Assembly (NCBI RefSeq): GCF_047663525.1
Contig: NC_092593.1
Location: 28,732,501 to 28,796,500 of the forward strand
Origin: Anas platyrhynchos
Lineage: Eukaryota > Chordata > Aves > Anseriformes > Anatidae
Reading direction: 5' to 3'
DNA: 64,000 nucleotides
Shown here: positions 33,376 to 43,389 of the stretch, piece by piece
Layout of the letters: each line of letters begins with the position of its first letter
Numbering within the stretch: position 1 is the stretch's first letter
Notes under the pieces: model-generated
The model's input: the letters and a program-made list of their open reading frames with translations, nothing else
Told to the model about the DNA's origin: nothing
Databases searched by the model: none
Program-made: the position numbers and the translations under genes

Positions 33376-33537
33376 ACAGCTTTTAGCCCTGCCCTGGGGC
33401 TGCAGGGGGCATGCTGAGCCCACACAGGGCTCTTGGCTGCCCAGGGCAGCCCCCTCCCTGTGCTGGGCCTGACAGGCTGTGCGCTGTATGGGGCCGAGGG
33501 GGGCCAGGGGTTTTGCTGGGGGCCAGCTGCACACCCA

Positions 33538-33611
33538 GGCTCCTTGGTCTAGGGGTTTGGTTCTCACTTAGGGTGCGAGACGTCCTGGGTACAACGGCTC
33601 CCAGATGGAGC
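33538..33611 (+). pseudogene. tRNA-Pro relic
   Basis: GGCTCCTTGGTCTAGGGGTT then TTAGGGTGCGAGACGTCC recalls Pro-AGG, but the T arm (GTACAACGGCTCCC) and the acceptor no longer pair. It is homologous in position to the relic at 50093. Confidence 0.85.
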
Positions 33612-33848
33612 TTTCATTTTGGGCACTGCTGGCCTGCAAATAGATCCTGGTGGGACATGGCACAGCACAGACGCAGTCCTGACGCCCCAGAGCCCCGACA
33701 CCTCGGGCACAGCCCCCTGCTGCCTCCCTCCTCATCCTGCACCGCAGACCTGTGCTGCCCTGTGCCACAGGGACAAAAGGGACAGGGCACAGCCAGGGCT
33801 GCCCTGGGACAAGGACAGCAGGCTGTGGGCTGTGAGGCAGGAAAAGGC

Positions 33849-33920
33849 TGGAGATGCTGGGGCTTGAACCCAGGGCCTCTTACATGCGAAGCAAGCGCTC
33901 TCCCACTGAGCTACATCCCC
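33849..33920 (-). tRNA. tRNA-Ala (CGC)
   Basis: 72 nt, loop TTCGCAT, D arm GTAGCTCAGTGGGAGAGC, B box GGTTCAAGCCC, terminator CCTTTTCC. Outermost gene of the left palindrome arm. Confidence 0.95.
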
Positions 33921-34153
33921 TAGACAGTGCCCACCAGGGTCCTACCTGCTGCTCTGGCAGCAGCTGAGCCTGGCCAAAGGCGGCTGTGCTGCCCCACAAA
34001 GCCTCCGGCCCCAGCATGGGGTGCCGCTTGCAGGCTGCTGGGGGATGCCAGGGCCCCCCTGCTCCTGCAGCGCTGCCCTCCTGGACAAGGGCCCAGAGCC
34101 AGCCCCCCTGCGTCTGCCCCCTGCCCGCAGCAGCTGGGCTCGTCCCAAAAGGG

Positions 34154-34225
34154 GGGCTCGTCCGGGAGTTGAACCCGGGACCTCTCGTACCCGAAGCGAG
34201 AATCATACCCCTAGACCAACGAGCC
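34154..34225 (-). tRNA. tRNA-Pro (CGG), variant anticodon stem
   Basis: Loop TTCGGGT, but the base after the loop is A where the other copies have G (GGGTACGAG instead of GGGTGCGAG). This makes a C-A mismatch at the top of the anticodon stem. The same change is found at 48760. Everything else is intact. Confidence 0.9.
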
Positions 34226-34395
34226 GCACTCATGGGGCCCTCTGCACCCTCTGCCCTCGTGCCCCACAGCTCTCACGCCTGCTGGGGCAGCTCCAGCTCC
34301 ACCATTTGCCCCACGTGCTTGGTGCCCCGTGACAGCCCCAGGCCCTGCAGCCCCCAACGGCTGCCCTGCCATGCAGTGCGTGGGGAGGAAAAGGC

Positions 34396-34467
34396 TGGAG
34401 ATGCTGGGGCTTGAACCCAGGGCCTCTTGCATGCAAAGCAAGCGCTCTACCGCTGAGCTACATCCCC
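34396..34467 (-). tRNA. tRNA-Ala (TGC)
   Basis: 72 nt, loop TTTGCAT, D arm with CAGCGGTAGAGC, stem CTTGC/GCAAG fully paired, terminator CCTTTTCC. Confidence 0.95.
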
Positions 34468-34788
34468 ACACCCATGGGGGCCTTTCTGGGGGTTCTGCTT
34501 TTAACAAAACCTTCCTCCTGCCTCCTCCTCAGCCCACACCACTCCCCAACACATCAGCACACCTCCCCTGCTCTTCCACAACACACCTGCCTCACAAATC
34601 ACACCTGCAGCACCACGCACTCACCCCTGCCTACTCAACATGCCCTCAACAGCCCTCCTCCCCCTGGACACGCACCCACCCCAAAACCAAACGCTCTCCC
34701 CTCACAGCAGACACTGCCCTGGCCATGCTCCCCAGTGCAATCCAAGGTTGTCCCCCGCACTCTCTGGGCCAGGGATCCAGAAAAGATG

Positions 34789-34860
34789 GGGCTCGTCCGG
34801 GAGTTGAACCCGGGACCTCTCGCACCCAAAGCGAGAATCATACCCCTAGACCAACGAGCC
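34789..34860 (-). tRNA. tRNA-Pro (TGG)
   Basis: 72 nt, loop TTTGGGT, terminator ATCTTTTC. Innermost gene of the left arm. Confidence 0.95.
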
Positions 34861-34975
34861 GGGGTGCAGCACCCCTTTGCACCCCCACTCTCGCTGCCCC
34901 ACTCTTTCACCCCTCAGCCATCAGAGTACCAGGAGCCCCCACCTGGCAGTAGCCGTGGACTGTGCTGCAGCCACC

Positions 34976-35152
34976 TTCAGTGCACTGTGTATTAGAAAGA
35001 ACATCTTTTTTTCTGTGTGGGTGATGGAGCACTGGGACAGATGCCTTCAGGTCTGGTGGAACCTCCCTCTTGGGAAATCCTCAAAAGGTGCTGGGACGTG
35101 GTTCTGGGCAACCTAATGCAGGTGTCCCTGCTGGGATCTCCCAGAAGTGCCG
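34976..35152 (+). mobile_element. CR1 3' fragment at the palindrome centre
   Basis: Contains the CR1 tail text GGTGATGGAGCACTGGGACAG and CTGGGCAACCTAATGCAGG. A matching piece lies reversed at 55098-55262 and a smaller one at 47905-47975, so it marks the same edge of the duplicated block each time. Confidence 0.75.
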
Positions 35153-35201
35153 AGGAGGTGTGGGGCAGCGAGAGTGGGGGTGCAAAGGGGTGCTGCACCC
35201 C

Positions 35202-35273
35202 GGCTCGTTGGTCTAGGGGTATGATTCTCGCTTTGGGTGCGAGAGGTCCCGGGTTCAACTCCCGGACGAGCCC
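35202..35273 (+). tRNA. tRNA-Pro (TGG)
   Basis: Same sequence as the gene at 34789, mirrored; CCCATCTTTTC terminator. Confidence 0.95.
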
Positions 35274-35596
35274 CATCTTTTCTGGACCCCTGGCCCAGAG
35301 AGCATGGGGGGACGAACTGGGATTGCACTGGGGAGCAGGGCCAGGGCAGTATCTGCTGTGAGGGGAGAGCGTTTGGTATTGGGGTGGGTGTATGTCCAGG
35401 GGGAGGAGGGCTGTTGAGGGCATGTTGAGTAGGCAGGGGTGAGTGTGTGGTGCTGCAGGTGTGATTTGTGAGGCAGGTGTGTTGTGGAAGAGCAGGGGAG
35501 GTGTGCTGATGTGTTGGGGAGTGGTATGAGCTGAGGAGGAGGCAGGAGGAAGGCTTTGTTAAAAGCAGAGCCCCCCAGAAAGGCCCCCATGAGTGT

Positions 35597-35668
35597 GGGG
35601 ATGTAGCTCAGCGGTAGAGCGCTTGCTTTGCATGCAAGAGGCCCTGGGTTCAAGCCCCAGCATCTCCA
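35597..35668 (+). tRNA. tRNA-Ala (TGC)
   Basis: Same as the gene at 34396, mirrored; terminator CCTTTTCC. Confidence 0.95.
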
Positions 35669-35838
35669 GCCTTTTCCTCCCCACGCACTGCACGGCAGGG
35701 CAGCCGTTGGGGGCTGCAGGGCCTGGGGCTGTCACGGGGCACCAAGCACGTGGGGCAAATGGTGGAGCTGGAGCTGCCCCAGCAGGCGTGAGAGCTGTGG
35801 GGCATGAGGGCAGAGGGTGCAGAGGGCCCCATGAGCGC

Positions 35839-35910
35839 GGCTCGTTGGTCTAGGGGTATGATTCTCGCTTCGGGTGCGAGAGGTCCCGGGTTCAACTCCC
35901 GGACGAGCCC
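35839..35910 (+). tRNA. tRNA-Pro (CGG)
   Basis: Mirror of the gene at 34154 but with the normal GGGTGCGAG, so the anticodon stem is fully paired. Terminator CCCCTTTTGG. Confidence 0.95.
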
Positions 35911-36154
35911 CCCTTTTGGGACAAGCCCAGCTGCTGCGGGCAGGGGGCAGACGCAGCTCTGGGCCCTTGTCCAGGAGGGCAGCGCTGCAGGAGCAGGGGG
36001 GCCCTGGCATCCCCCAGCAGCCTGCAAGCGGCACCCCATGCTGGGGCCGGAGGCTTTGTGGGGCAGCACAGCCGCCTTTGGCCAGGCTCAGCTGCTGCCA
36101 GGCAGTACCCAGCTGCTGCTGCCAGGGCCTGGGCCCCCTGGTGGGCACTGGTCA

Positions 36155-36226
36155 GGGGATGTAGCTCAGTGGGAGAGCGCTTGCTTCGCATGTAAGAGGC
36201 CCTGGGTTCAAGCCCCAGCATCTCCA
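36155..36226 (+). tRNA. tRNA-Ala (CGC)
   Basis: Mirror of the gene at 33849; intact stems and B box, terminator CCTTTTCC. Confidence 0.95.
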
Positions 36227-36441
36227 GCCTTTTCCTGCCTCACAGCCCACAGCCTGCTGTCCTTGTCCCAGGGCAGCCCTGGCTGTGCCCTGTCCCTTTT
36301 GTCCCTGTGGCACAGGGCAGCACAGGTCTGCGGTGCAGGGTGGGGACAGAGGCAGCAGGGGGCTGAGCCCGAGGTGTTGGGGCTCTGGGGCATACCGTGT
36401 CCCTGGAGGATATGTTTGCAGGTCAGCGGTGCCCAAAAGAG

Positions 36442-36513
36442 GGGCTCGTCCGGGAGTTGAACCCGGGACCTCTCGCACCCTAAGCGAGAATCATACCCCT
36501 AGACCAACGAGCC
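36442..36513 (-). tRNA. tRNA-Pro (AGG)
   Basis: 72 nt, loop TTAGGGT, on the strand opposite to the four genes before it, as in the blocks at 48.1 and 53.5 kb. Downstream on the minus strand CTCTTTTGGG is the terminator. Confidence 0.95.
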
Positions 36514-36945
36514 AGGATGTGCAGCTTATTCCTAGCACAGTTCCTGTGCCCACTGTACATTGCATTGCTTCCCCATCCCAAGCTGTGCTTCTCATAGCAG
36601 GACAAGGCAGCATATGGAAGGTGCTGCTTCTCATTTGCACTTTTCTCTTCTTTTACCTTGAAGGAAGCCCCCTGTGGATGGTGGTAGCTAATGCCAATTT
36701 ACCTGCAGTCTCCATTGCATCTAGAAGAGGTGTCCAGCATCTGTTTGGCCAGGAGCTGCCTTCTTTGTGGCATTCCTATCTGTCAGGACTATCCCCCATG
36801 ACTGATGTTGGGCCATTCTTCACCCTGAGCATTTCAGCTTTCCTCCTGGTTTCCAGTACCACAGTGCTTGGCTGCCTTGGGCACATGGTTCTCCTGGGGC
36901 TGCCCTGAGGGCCATGGGCAAGGGGGACCAGCACTGTGGCCAGGT
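36514..36945. other. Unassigned spacer
   Basis: About 430 bases with no recognised gene or repeat, between the last Pro gene and the Thr gene. Confidence 0.5.
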
Positions 36946-37019
36946 GGCACCATGGCTCAGCTGGTTAAAGCGCCTGTCTAGTAAACAGGAGATCCTGGGT
37001 TCAACTCCCAGTGGTGCCT
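36946..37019 (+). tRNA. tRNA-Thr (AGT)
   Basis: 74 nt, same as the Thr gene at 30545 apart from the T loop (GGTTCAACTCC here), on the opposite strand. Terminator GCTGTTTTTC. Confidence 0.95.
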
Positions 37020-37681
37020 GGCCTGGGGGCTGTTTTTCTTCACAGAACCACCAGATCCAGGGGCTATGGGAGCACTGAACACCCAATAGAGAAGGCAACG
37101 ACAGAGTCCCTCGTTTCTCTGGTGGCCCTGCTCTTGGGAAGAACTACAGTTTCCTTCTAACCCACATCTCTGGGAAGCTCACATTTGTGAGGTGATCCAA
37201 ACTATCTCCAAACCTGGAGTATTTGGGAAATAAAGAGGTACATATCCTGCTGGCTGGGCTGCCCTTTCCATCTTCCCCTTTCATTTACAAGCTTGACTGG
37301 TGCTGAATCATGCAGAAAAACCCTCTGGACATAGGTCAGGGGTGGGAGAGAGGGGAGAGGAGATGTAGACCTACAATAACAAACAAACAAACAAACAAAA
37401 GCCTAGACCACACACTTCTTAAGCAAAAATAAATAAAGCCCATCTCCTGCCCAGTCTACGTTTTGTCATCCTCTGAACACAGGGACCGAGGGGGAAATGG
37501 AGAGGGACAAATGAACCAAAAAACTCCCACTGCCCTGCTTGCCACCAGCCATGCAACAGGCAGGCACGTAGCCCACTCCTACGGCCCAGCTGTACAGGGG
37601 ACACCCTGGTGGAGCATCTGTGGGTTTGCAACCTGTGCTCCAAAGTGAAAAAAAAATCCCCAAATGTGGGCTGGAGCAGGG
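37020..37681. other. Unassigned spacer with a CAAA microsatellite
   Basis: Holds five CAAA units at 37379-37399; otherwise nothing recognised. Confidence 0.6.
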
Positions 37682-37763
37682 GACGAGGTGGCCGAGTGGT
37701 GAAGGCGATGGACTGCTAATCCATTGTGCTCTGCATGCGTGGGTTCGAATCCCACCCTCGTCG
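37682..37763 (+). tRNA. tRNA-Ser (GCT)
   Basis: 82 nt, anticodon GCT. The variable arm differs from the two copies at 27691 and 29846 (GTGC-TCT-GCAT in place of GCGC-TCT-GCGC), yet the stem still pairs, which points to constraint. The first TTTT lies about 45 bases downstream, unusually far for a Pol III terminator. Confidence 0.92.
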
Positions 37764-38584
37764 GCTCTCTGGCTGCTGTGTGGGGGATCCTCTGTGGACA
37801 GGGAGGCTTTTGGCAGCAGGGACAAGACCCCAAAGCCCAGAAAGTCCCTCCTGGCCACCCCCTCTTTTGGCAGCCTTCCTCAGTGCAGCTGCAGGTAGCT
37901 GTGCCACCCGAATGCCATCACCTCCTGCCCCCAGCATCCCCCTGCCAGAGCCACACAGAACAGAGATCAGGCATCCCTTGGCTGCACTGGTGGCAAATCG
38001 ACACCTGGCTGGCTTCCTCTCTCCAGTCTCTTTTCCTCTTTCATGATAAATATATGTCTGCATCTGGGCTGGTGTTCTCACTTGCTGAACCTGCTCCCGG
38101 TTGCCCAGGGAGCTGCATTGCCCTCTCACGTCAGGGCAACGTGCTGGGCCCCACGCTGCCATACAGGAGTGAGGAGCTGTCCCCTCCGCAGGCAGAGCCT
38201 TGGTTCCCAAGCCCACCCGCTGGGTGTCCCCTGTGCCCCTTCTCCTGGTGGTGGCGAAGCGCCTGGCCACGGGCAGCCTCCCTGGGGATGGAAAGGAGCT
38301 GGCGGCACTGGCTGGGGAGGGACGTGGGCACACCCTGGGTCTTTCCACATCTCACATGGAAACCCTGGGCATCCCCATGGTGCCCTGAGTAAAGCTGGGC
38401 CTTCATGAGCCATCGCCACCTCTCTGAGATGCTTTCCTGAGGAGGGCATGGCTGCTGCGTGGTGGCAGCTCCCTCCTGTGTCTGAAATTGTGCTCACTGG
38501 GGAGGCTAGGGAAGAGCAGGGGTGAGACACTGCAAGATCAAGAGGATGGGAAAAAGACAGAAATGGCTGCTAAGAGTTTTCTCC
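37764..38584. other. No gene recognised
   Basis: GC-rich sequence; open frames on both strands lack splice structure or recognisable domains. Confidence 0.5.
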
Positions 38585-38875
38585 TTCTCTTCTCTTCTCT
38601 TCTCTTCTCTTCTCTTCTCTTCTCTTCTCTTCTCTTCTCTTCTCTTCTCTTCTCTTCTCTTCTCTTCTCTTCTCTTCTCTTCTCTTCTCTTCTCTTCTCT
38701 TCTCTTCTCTTCTCTTCTCTTCTCTTCTCTTCTCTTCTCTTCTCTTCTCTTCTCTTCTCTTCTCTTCTCTTCTCTTCTCTTCTCTTCTCTTCTCTTCTCT
38801 TCTCTTCTCTTCTCTTCTCTTCTCTTCTCTTCTCTTCTCTTCTCTTCTCTTCTCTTCTCTTCTCTCCTCCCTTTC
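38585..38875. repeat. CTTCT pentanucleotide microsatellite, about 58 units
   Basis: An almost perfect (TTCTC)n run of some 290 bp, followed by an impure pyrimidine tract to about 38900. The opposite strand is pure purine. The long open frames over it (Ser-Leu-Phe or Arg-Glu-Lys repeats) are by-products. Confidence 0.98.
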
Positions 38876-38900
38876 TCTTCCCCTTTCCTTTTTTTTTTTT

Positions 38901-41900
38901 TCTTCAGAAATCCCAGAGGTCTTGCAGGAAGGGAAGCACTGCATTTCTCAAGGCATGCCTGCACTTTGCCGCAGCCAGGGAAACATGTTTTGCCAGCCTT
39001 GCAGGTGTCTTCCCTGACCTGACTTTTTTTTTCTGTTGACAAGGACATGGAAAAGCCACACCGGGACACCTTGGGGGCGAGGGAGGGACACTCATACTGC
39101 AGGCCCCATGCAGGTTTTTGGCCTTCCCCTGGGCCACTCTTCCTTCCAGGGCCTGCAGGGATGCCCTGGTGGCCAGCAGGGAGCTGCTTGCCCCAGCAGC
39201 CTGTCCACAGCCACAACGGGGATAGGTGCCCACCCTGTCTTTGCCCACTGCTGCTGGGCCCCGTGGCGCTTGTCCAGCTCTGCCAGGGCCAGCCAGGCTG
39301 CCCCAGGAGGAGTGTCCTGGGGACAAGGAGTGGACTCGTGCTACAGCCCCAGAGAAGCAGGCCTGTCCCTGCCCAGGTGACAGGGCCTGCTGGGGGGACG
39401 TGCCAGCCTCAGTGACATGGACCTGGCAATTAGACGATCTGTGAAACCAGACCTCCCCCCAGCCCCAGGGCCTGCTCTGCCTGCTGGCACCGGCGAGGCT
39501 GCACTCCCAGGGCTGCACGCAGGGACAGGGCTCCTGATGTCTGTGTCCCCACAGCCCTGGGCTTGTCCTGTGGTGGGGCTGTGGGGGCTGGTTGTCCCTG
39601 TCCACCAGCTCCGTAGGGAACTTGTGCAAAGTCCAGCAGCCTCCACAGGAGATGCTTAGGGGAATACAAGCGCCATTAGGATTTCCACCTTGGCTCTCAG
39701 GAGGTCCTGGGGCAGGGGATGCTTCCTCTGGCATCACAGACGTCTAGAGAGAGACGAGGTTGCTGGAAACCAAGATGCAGAGCAGTGAATCAGAGTTGCA
39801 AAGTGCCGCTGGGGCTTGGGGATGGAAAGGGAATCATGGTGAATACTGGTCCTGGTCCGTTTTTCTCCTCCTGTTCTTACCTGCAGGAAAAAATGGCTGA
39901 AATGCATGCATCCCAGGTCCATTGCAAAAGTTAAAAAAAAAATGGGCCTGACATGTTTGATCTGGTGATATTTTCTTGGTTTTGTGGTTTCCCCAGAGAA
40001 AGTCATGTCTCAGGCAGAAATTGCTCATTTCCTGAAGTGAATAGGGGTTAGTAAAACCAGTCCTGCCTTTCTCCCAGATACCTGCATTCTCAGGAAGAAC
40101 TCTTTCCCCTATGGTTTTCATTTGTTTTAATCTCTCTCATTACACAAATCTGATTATTTTAGCTTCCCAACATGTGCCTTTTGTTTTCCCTGTTCCCATC
40201 TCCAGGCAAAGGACTTTTTTTTTTTTTTTAAGCCTCTGTTTGGAAGTCAGGGAGTCCTTCAGGAAGGTCATTCTCCCGAGGATCACAGGAGTGCACAGAG
40301 GCATGGAAGAAAGGGGTAGAAAATGGTTAGTCAAGAAGAAATCCTTCCTGGCAAAAGAAGGGTTTGAGTCTTAGCCTGTGGGTCCAAGGTGCACCTGTGG
40401 CATCATTTTGTCATTGCAAAAAGGCAAAAAAGAAAAGCTTAAAATAAAGCGTCATCCTTTTCTGCTCCCCAGATGGCCCTTTAGGAAGTTGTGACGAGCC
40501 TCCAGCCCCCTCCCTTACTCCAGCAGGCTGCAGGGCTGCTGCTGACTGAAGCATGTGTCCTCCTCCGAACATCAGAAAAGCTGATTTTCTGTTTTCCCTT
40601 CCAGAGTGAGGTTAAAATGAGCTGGGCTTGACTCCATCACCTCTGAAAAGCATTTTTTGCCCTGGCAGGCAAGGCAGGAAGGAGTCACTAGGGATAACTC
40701 AGTGCTATAAAGCCTGGCTCCATGCAAGGCCAAGTCATCCCAGGAACTACAGCGACCCTGAAAACCCCTACAAGGCATGTCTTTAACAGCCTTACTGAGA
40801 ATCCCTGGCTCCACACATGCATTGTACATGTGCCCCAGTACTGCCATAGTTTATACCTTCATCTAGGCTCTGCTGGCACGAAATGAAAAACCTTCAAACT
40901 TTCCTTGCCCCTGGAGCCTGATGGCTCATTCCCCTGCTCGGTACCACGTCAGCGGCTCCCTCTCACCAACATGTTGCTGATTCACGTCTAAATGCAGGTT
41001 GGGACTTCTGCGACTCCTCAGCTCTGTAGCAGCTAGCAGGATTCCAGCAGAGCAATCCGGTGTCACACCTGTAATTAGAATGTCTTGATGATGTTGCTCC
41101 ATCACAAGAAAGAAGAGCCGTGAACTTCTGGCTCACTGCTCTTAGCATATCCAAAGACCTGGCTGGGAAAGCTCTTGGCCTCCAAATTCAGCTCAGTGAG
41201 CAAAATTAGCTACTTATGGTGTGCGTCACCTTCAGGGATGGACTCTGGAGTCTTTTTTAACATCTTTCTGTGTCTTTGATTAGTTTGCTTTCATAATGTG
41301 CTGTATTTTCCAAGCAGAATTTGAACACCATGTGTGGGGATAACAACATGCAAAATCCTCTAAGCGAATCCAAAAGCATAAAAATTTGGCCATGCCACCC
41401 TAGCTCAGCTACCTGGGCTTGCCCTTAGTCATGTCCCTGTCTGTACTACCTGGGCAGCTGGGGAAGGAGGAGGGCTGCCTGGTGCCTTCTGCAGCACCAC
41501 ACAACACTTGGTGCATTTTTCTCCAAGCTGTGCAAGGTCCCTCACTGCCCTTCACACTTCCAGCATCCCTGATTTTCATAATGGGACCATGTGGGGCTGA
41601 GGCAGTGCAGATGCCTGGCTGCTTTTGCTGGGTTTATGCACAGATAAATGATTCTCATGCTCAGCCTAAACCCCCTTACTCACCGGCTCACCTCAGGTGC
41701 ACTTGGGATCTGGCTTCCCCAGTGATTTGTGGTTGTGCTGAGGGGAAGGTGGGAAGGGAGGGGAGATGAGCCGGGGATGCGCCTGCCCTAAATTCTGCTG
41801 AAATGCTCTCCTGCCTTGTAGCATAAGACCTAAAATGTACTTTGGCCTTAGGAGGTAAGATAATTACTGCCTGTAGCTCGAATCATTTCAATCTTACTCA

Positions 41901-41980
41901 GTACTAAATGGAAACAAAACATAACAGATGAAAGAGGAAACTGTTTAATCAGCTGAGGGAGCTTTCCAGGAGAAAACTGC
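38901..41980. other. 3-kb stretch without recognised gene
   Basis: No family-like protein, tRNA or named repeat was seen on either strand. It has short T tracts near 40205-40230. Confidence 0.5.
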
Positions 41981-42041
41981 TGGTTGCCGGAGAGTTTCAC
42001 ACAGAAGGAATGCGCTGGCTCCCCGGAGGGACAGGGCACCC

Positions 42042-42048
42042 TATAAAA
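42042..42048 (+). promoter_or_regulatory. TATA box of the beta-keratin gene
   Basis: TATAAAA, about 25-30 bases before the likely start of a short non-coding first exon that ends at 42108 with the donor CAG/GTAAGT. Confidence 0.8.
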
Positions 42049-42363
42049 CCCCACACGGAGCCTGGCCCTGCCACCCTCTTCCCAGCTGCTGCCGCCTCTG
42101 CCACCCAGGTAAGTCGAGACTGGCTCTGGCTCCTTCTGCCGAACTGTTGCTTTCACCGATGTCTTCTGCCTGCTCCTCCATAAGGGGTCGAGGCTTGTTG
42201 CCTGTCTTCTGCCTGCAGAGGCCCCCAGAAGGGTTTATTTCTGTCGCAAAATGAGGAGTCAGGGCTCCAGGTGCAAGGGGGTGTGGGATGCAGGGGGTAC
42301 TGGGTACCTACCTCAAGAGTCTGTAACCATACAGCCAGGTGCAACCTGCATGGATTACTTAAA

Positions 42364-42384
42364 ATAATAATAATAATAATAATT
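42364..42384. repeat. AAT trinucleotide run in the keratin intron
   Basis: Seven AAT units followed by TTTATTTTATTTT, a short microsatellite. Confidence 0.85.
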
Positions 42385-42648
42385 TATTTTATTTTAATTT
42401 ATTTTTACCACAACCAGATGCATTTCAGTGAGGATTTTGCTTGGGAAAGCCTTTCTGTCAGCTCTCCAGCACCGCCTTCCAGGGCAGACCATCTAACCCA
42501 CACTGAATTATCCCCATGTACCCTCTGGCTACTCCTCTTTTCTTCTGGCTGCCAGAGCCGTAGAATTAGGGCTCCACAGGGATGGCTATGGTCTCTGCCT
42601 CACGCTTACTCCCTGCTCTGCCTTCCAGGTGTCCGTCCTCACCCGGCG

Positions 42649-42945
42649 ATGTCCTGCTACGACCTGTGCCTGCCCTCCTCCTGCGGCCCCAGGCCACTGG
42701 CCACCAGTTGCAACGAGCCCTGCTACCGGCGCTGCGGGGACTCCACCACCGTCATCCAGCCTCCCACCGTGGTAGTGACCCTGCCTGGGCCCATCCTCAG
42801 CTCCTACCCGCAGAACACGGTGGTGGGCTCCACGGCATCGGCAGCGGTTGGGAGCTACCTCCGGTGCTGCGGGGTGCCGGTGGCCTCCAGCGGTGCCCGG
42901 GGGCTGGGGAAGGCGGGACTGCTGTGCCTCGGTGGTGGGCTGTAG
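42649..42945 (+). CDS. Corneous beta-protein (beta-keratin), feather/claw-like with a divergent tail
   Basis: Beta-keratins are the small structural proteins of feathers, scales, claws and beaks of birds and reptiles. The single coding exon gives 98 residues, the usual length. It starts [14 protein letters not shown] with the Cys-rich head ([11 protein letters not shown]) and carries the filament-forming beta core at about residues 35-68, including [17 protein letters not shown] and SAAVGS. The gene has the family layout: TATA box, short 5' UTR exon to 42108, 520-bp intron, acceptor TTCCAG, and an exon starting at 42629 just before the ATG. A poly(A) signal follows. The tail ([18 protein letters not shown]..., ending LGGGL) lacks the usual Gly-rich stretch and the terminal RCLPC-like cysteines. 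It stands alone, far from any keratin array, between two tRNA arrays. Class within the family is unsure. Confidence 0.93.
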   Translation: MSCYDLCLPSSCGPRPLATSCNEPCYRRCGDSTTVIQPPTVVVTLPGPILSSYPQNTVVGSTASAAVGSYLRCCGVPVASSGARGLGKAGLLCLGGGL

Positions 42946-43365
42946 GGTGTCCTTGCCTGTCACCTCGTCCCACCGATGCCAGCAGGGCACAGGGAAGGAA
43001 CAGCGAAGCACTGGAAGAAGGCTGGGGAAGAGGACTAAGGAGATGCCCGTGTGTTTCCAGGCTGTGGAGGGCATCCGCAGCTCCCGCAGCAGGAAGGGAG
43101 CTGCGAGCACGCGCCACTCAAGATCGTGCCTCTGTACGCCTTTCTCTTGCTATGCCTCACTGTATGTTTCCATGTAGGTGTCACAACCTGCGGTGCTACA
43201 CGGCATTTGCTATTAGCTGGGGGAAAACGCTTTTAGCTGGCTGCAGACAGAAGGTGATTGCCACGGGCTGCAGGGGCAGCACCTTGTTGGTTTGCCCATT
43301 CCTTTAGTGAGCACTGGAAATGCGCTTCTCATAGTCTCAACTTGTTTATTCTATTTCTTTTTCTC

Positions 43366-43371
43366 ATTAAA
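43366..43371 (+). promoter_or_regulatory. Poly(A) signal ATTAAA, beta-keratin gene
   Basis: ATTAAA 420 bases after the stop codon, followed by a T/G-rich stretch. The 3' UTR between shows no other gene. Confidence 0.65.
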
Positions 43372-43389
43372 GACATGCTACATCACTGC

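Larger units (their letters stand above)
33600..36445. repeat. Palindrome of two four-tRNA blocks (arms about 1.28 kb)
   Basis: The left arm (33600-34875) has Ala-CGC, Pro-CGG, Ala-TGC and Pro-TGG on the minus strand. The right arm (35160-36445) has the same genes in mirror order on the plus strand. Spacers between tRNAs match as well, for example the lysine-poor CACACC-rich stretch at 34500-34720 against 35290-35570. The 285-bp centre holds a CR1 fragment and unrelated sequence. Confidence 0.9.

Noticed and set aside
38488-39216. Ser-Leu-Phe and Arg-Glu-Lys repeat proteins
   Set aside because: Frames over the CTTCT microsatellite only.
39719-40374. Small genes suggested by open frames around 39.7-40.4 kb
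   Set aside because: No homology recognised, no paired splice sites or start context; treated as intergenic.
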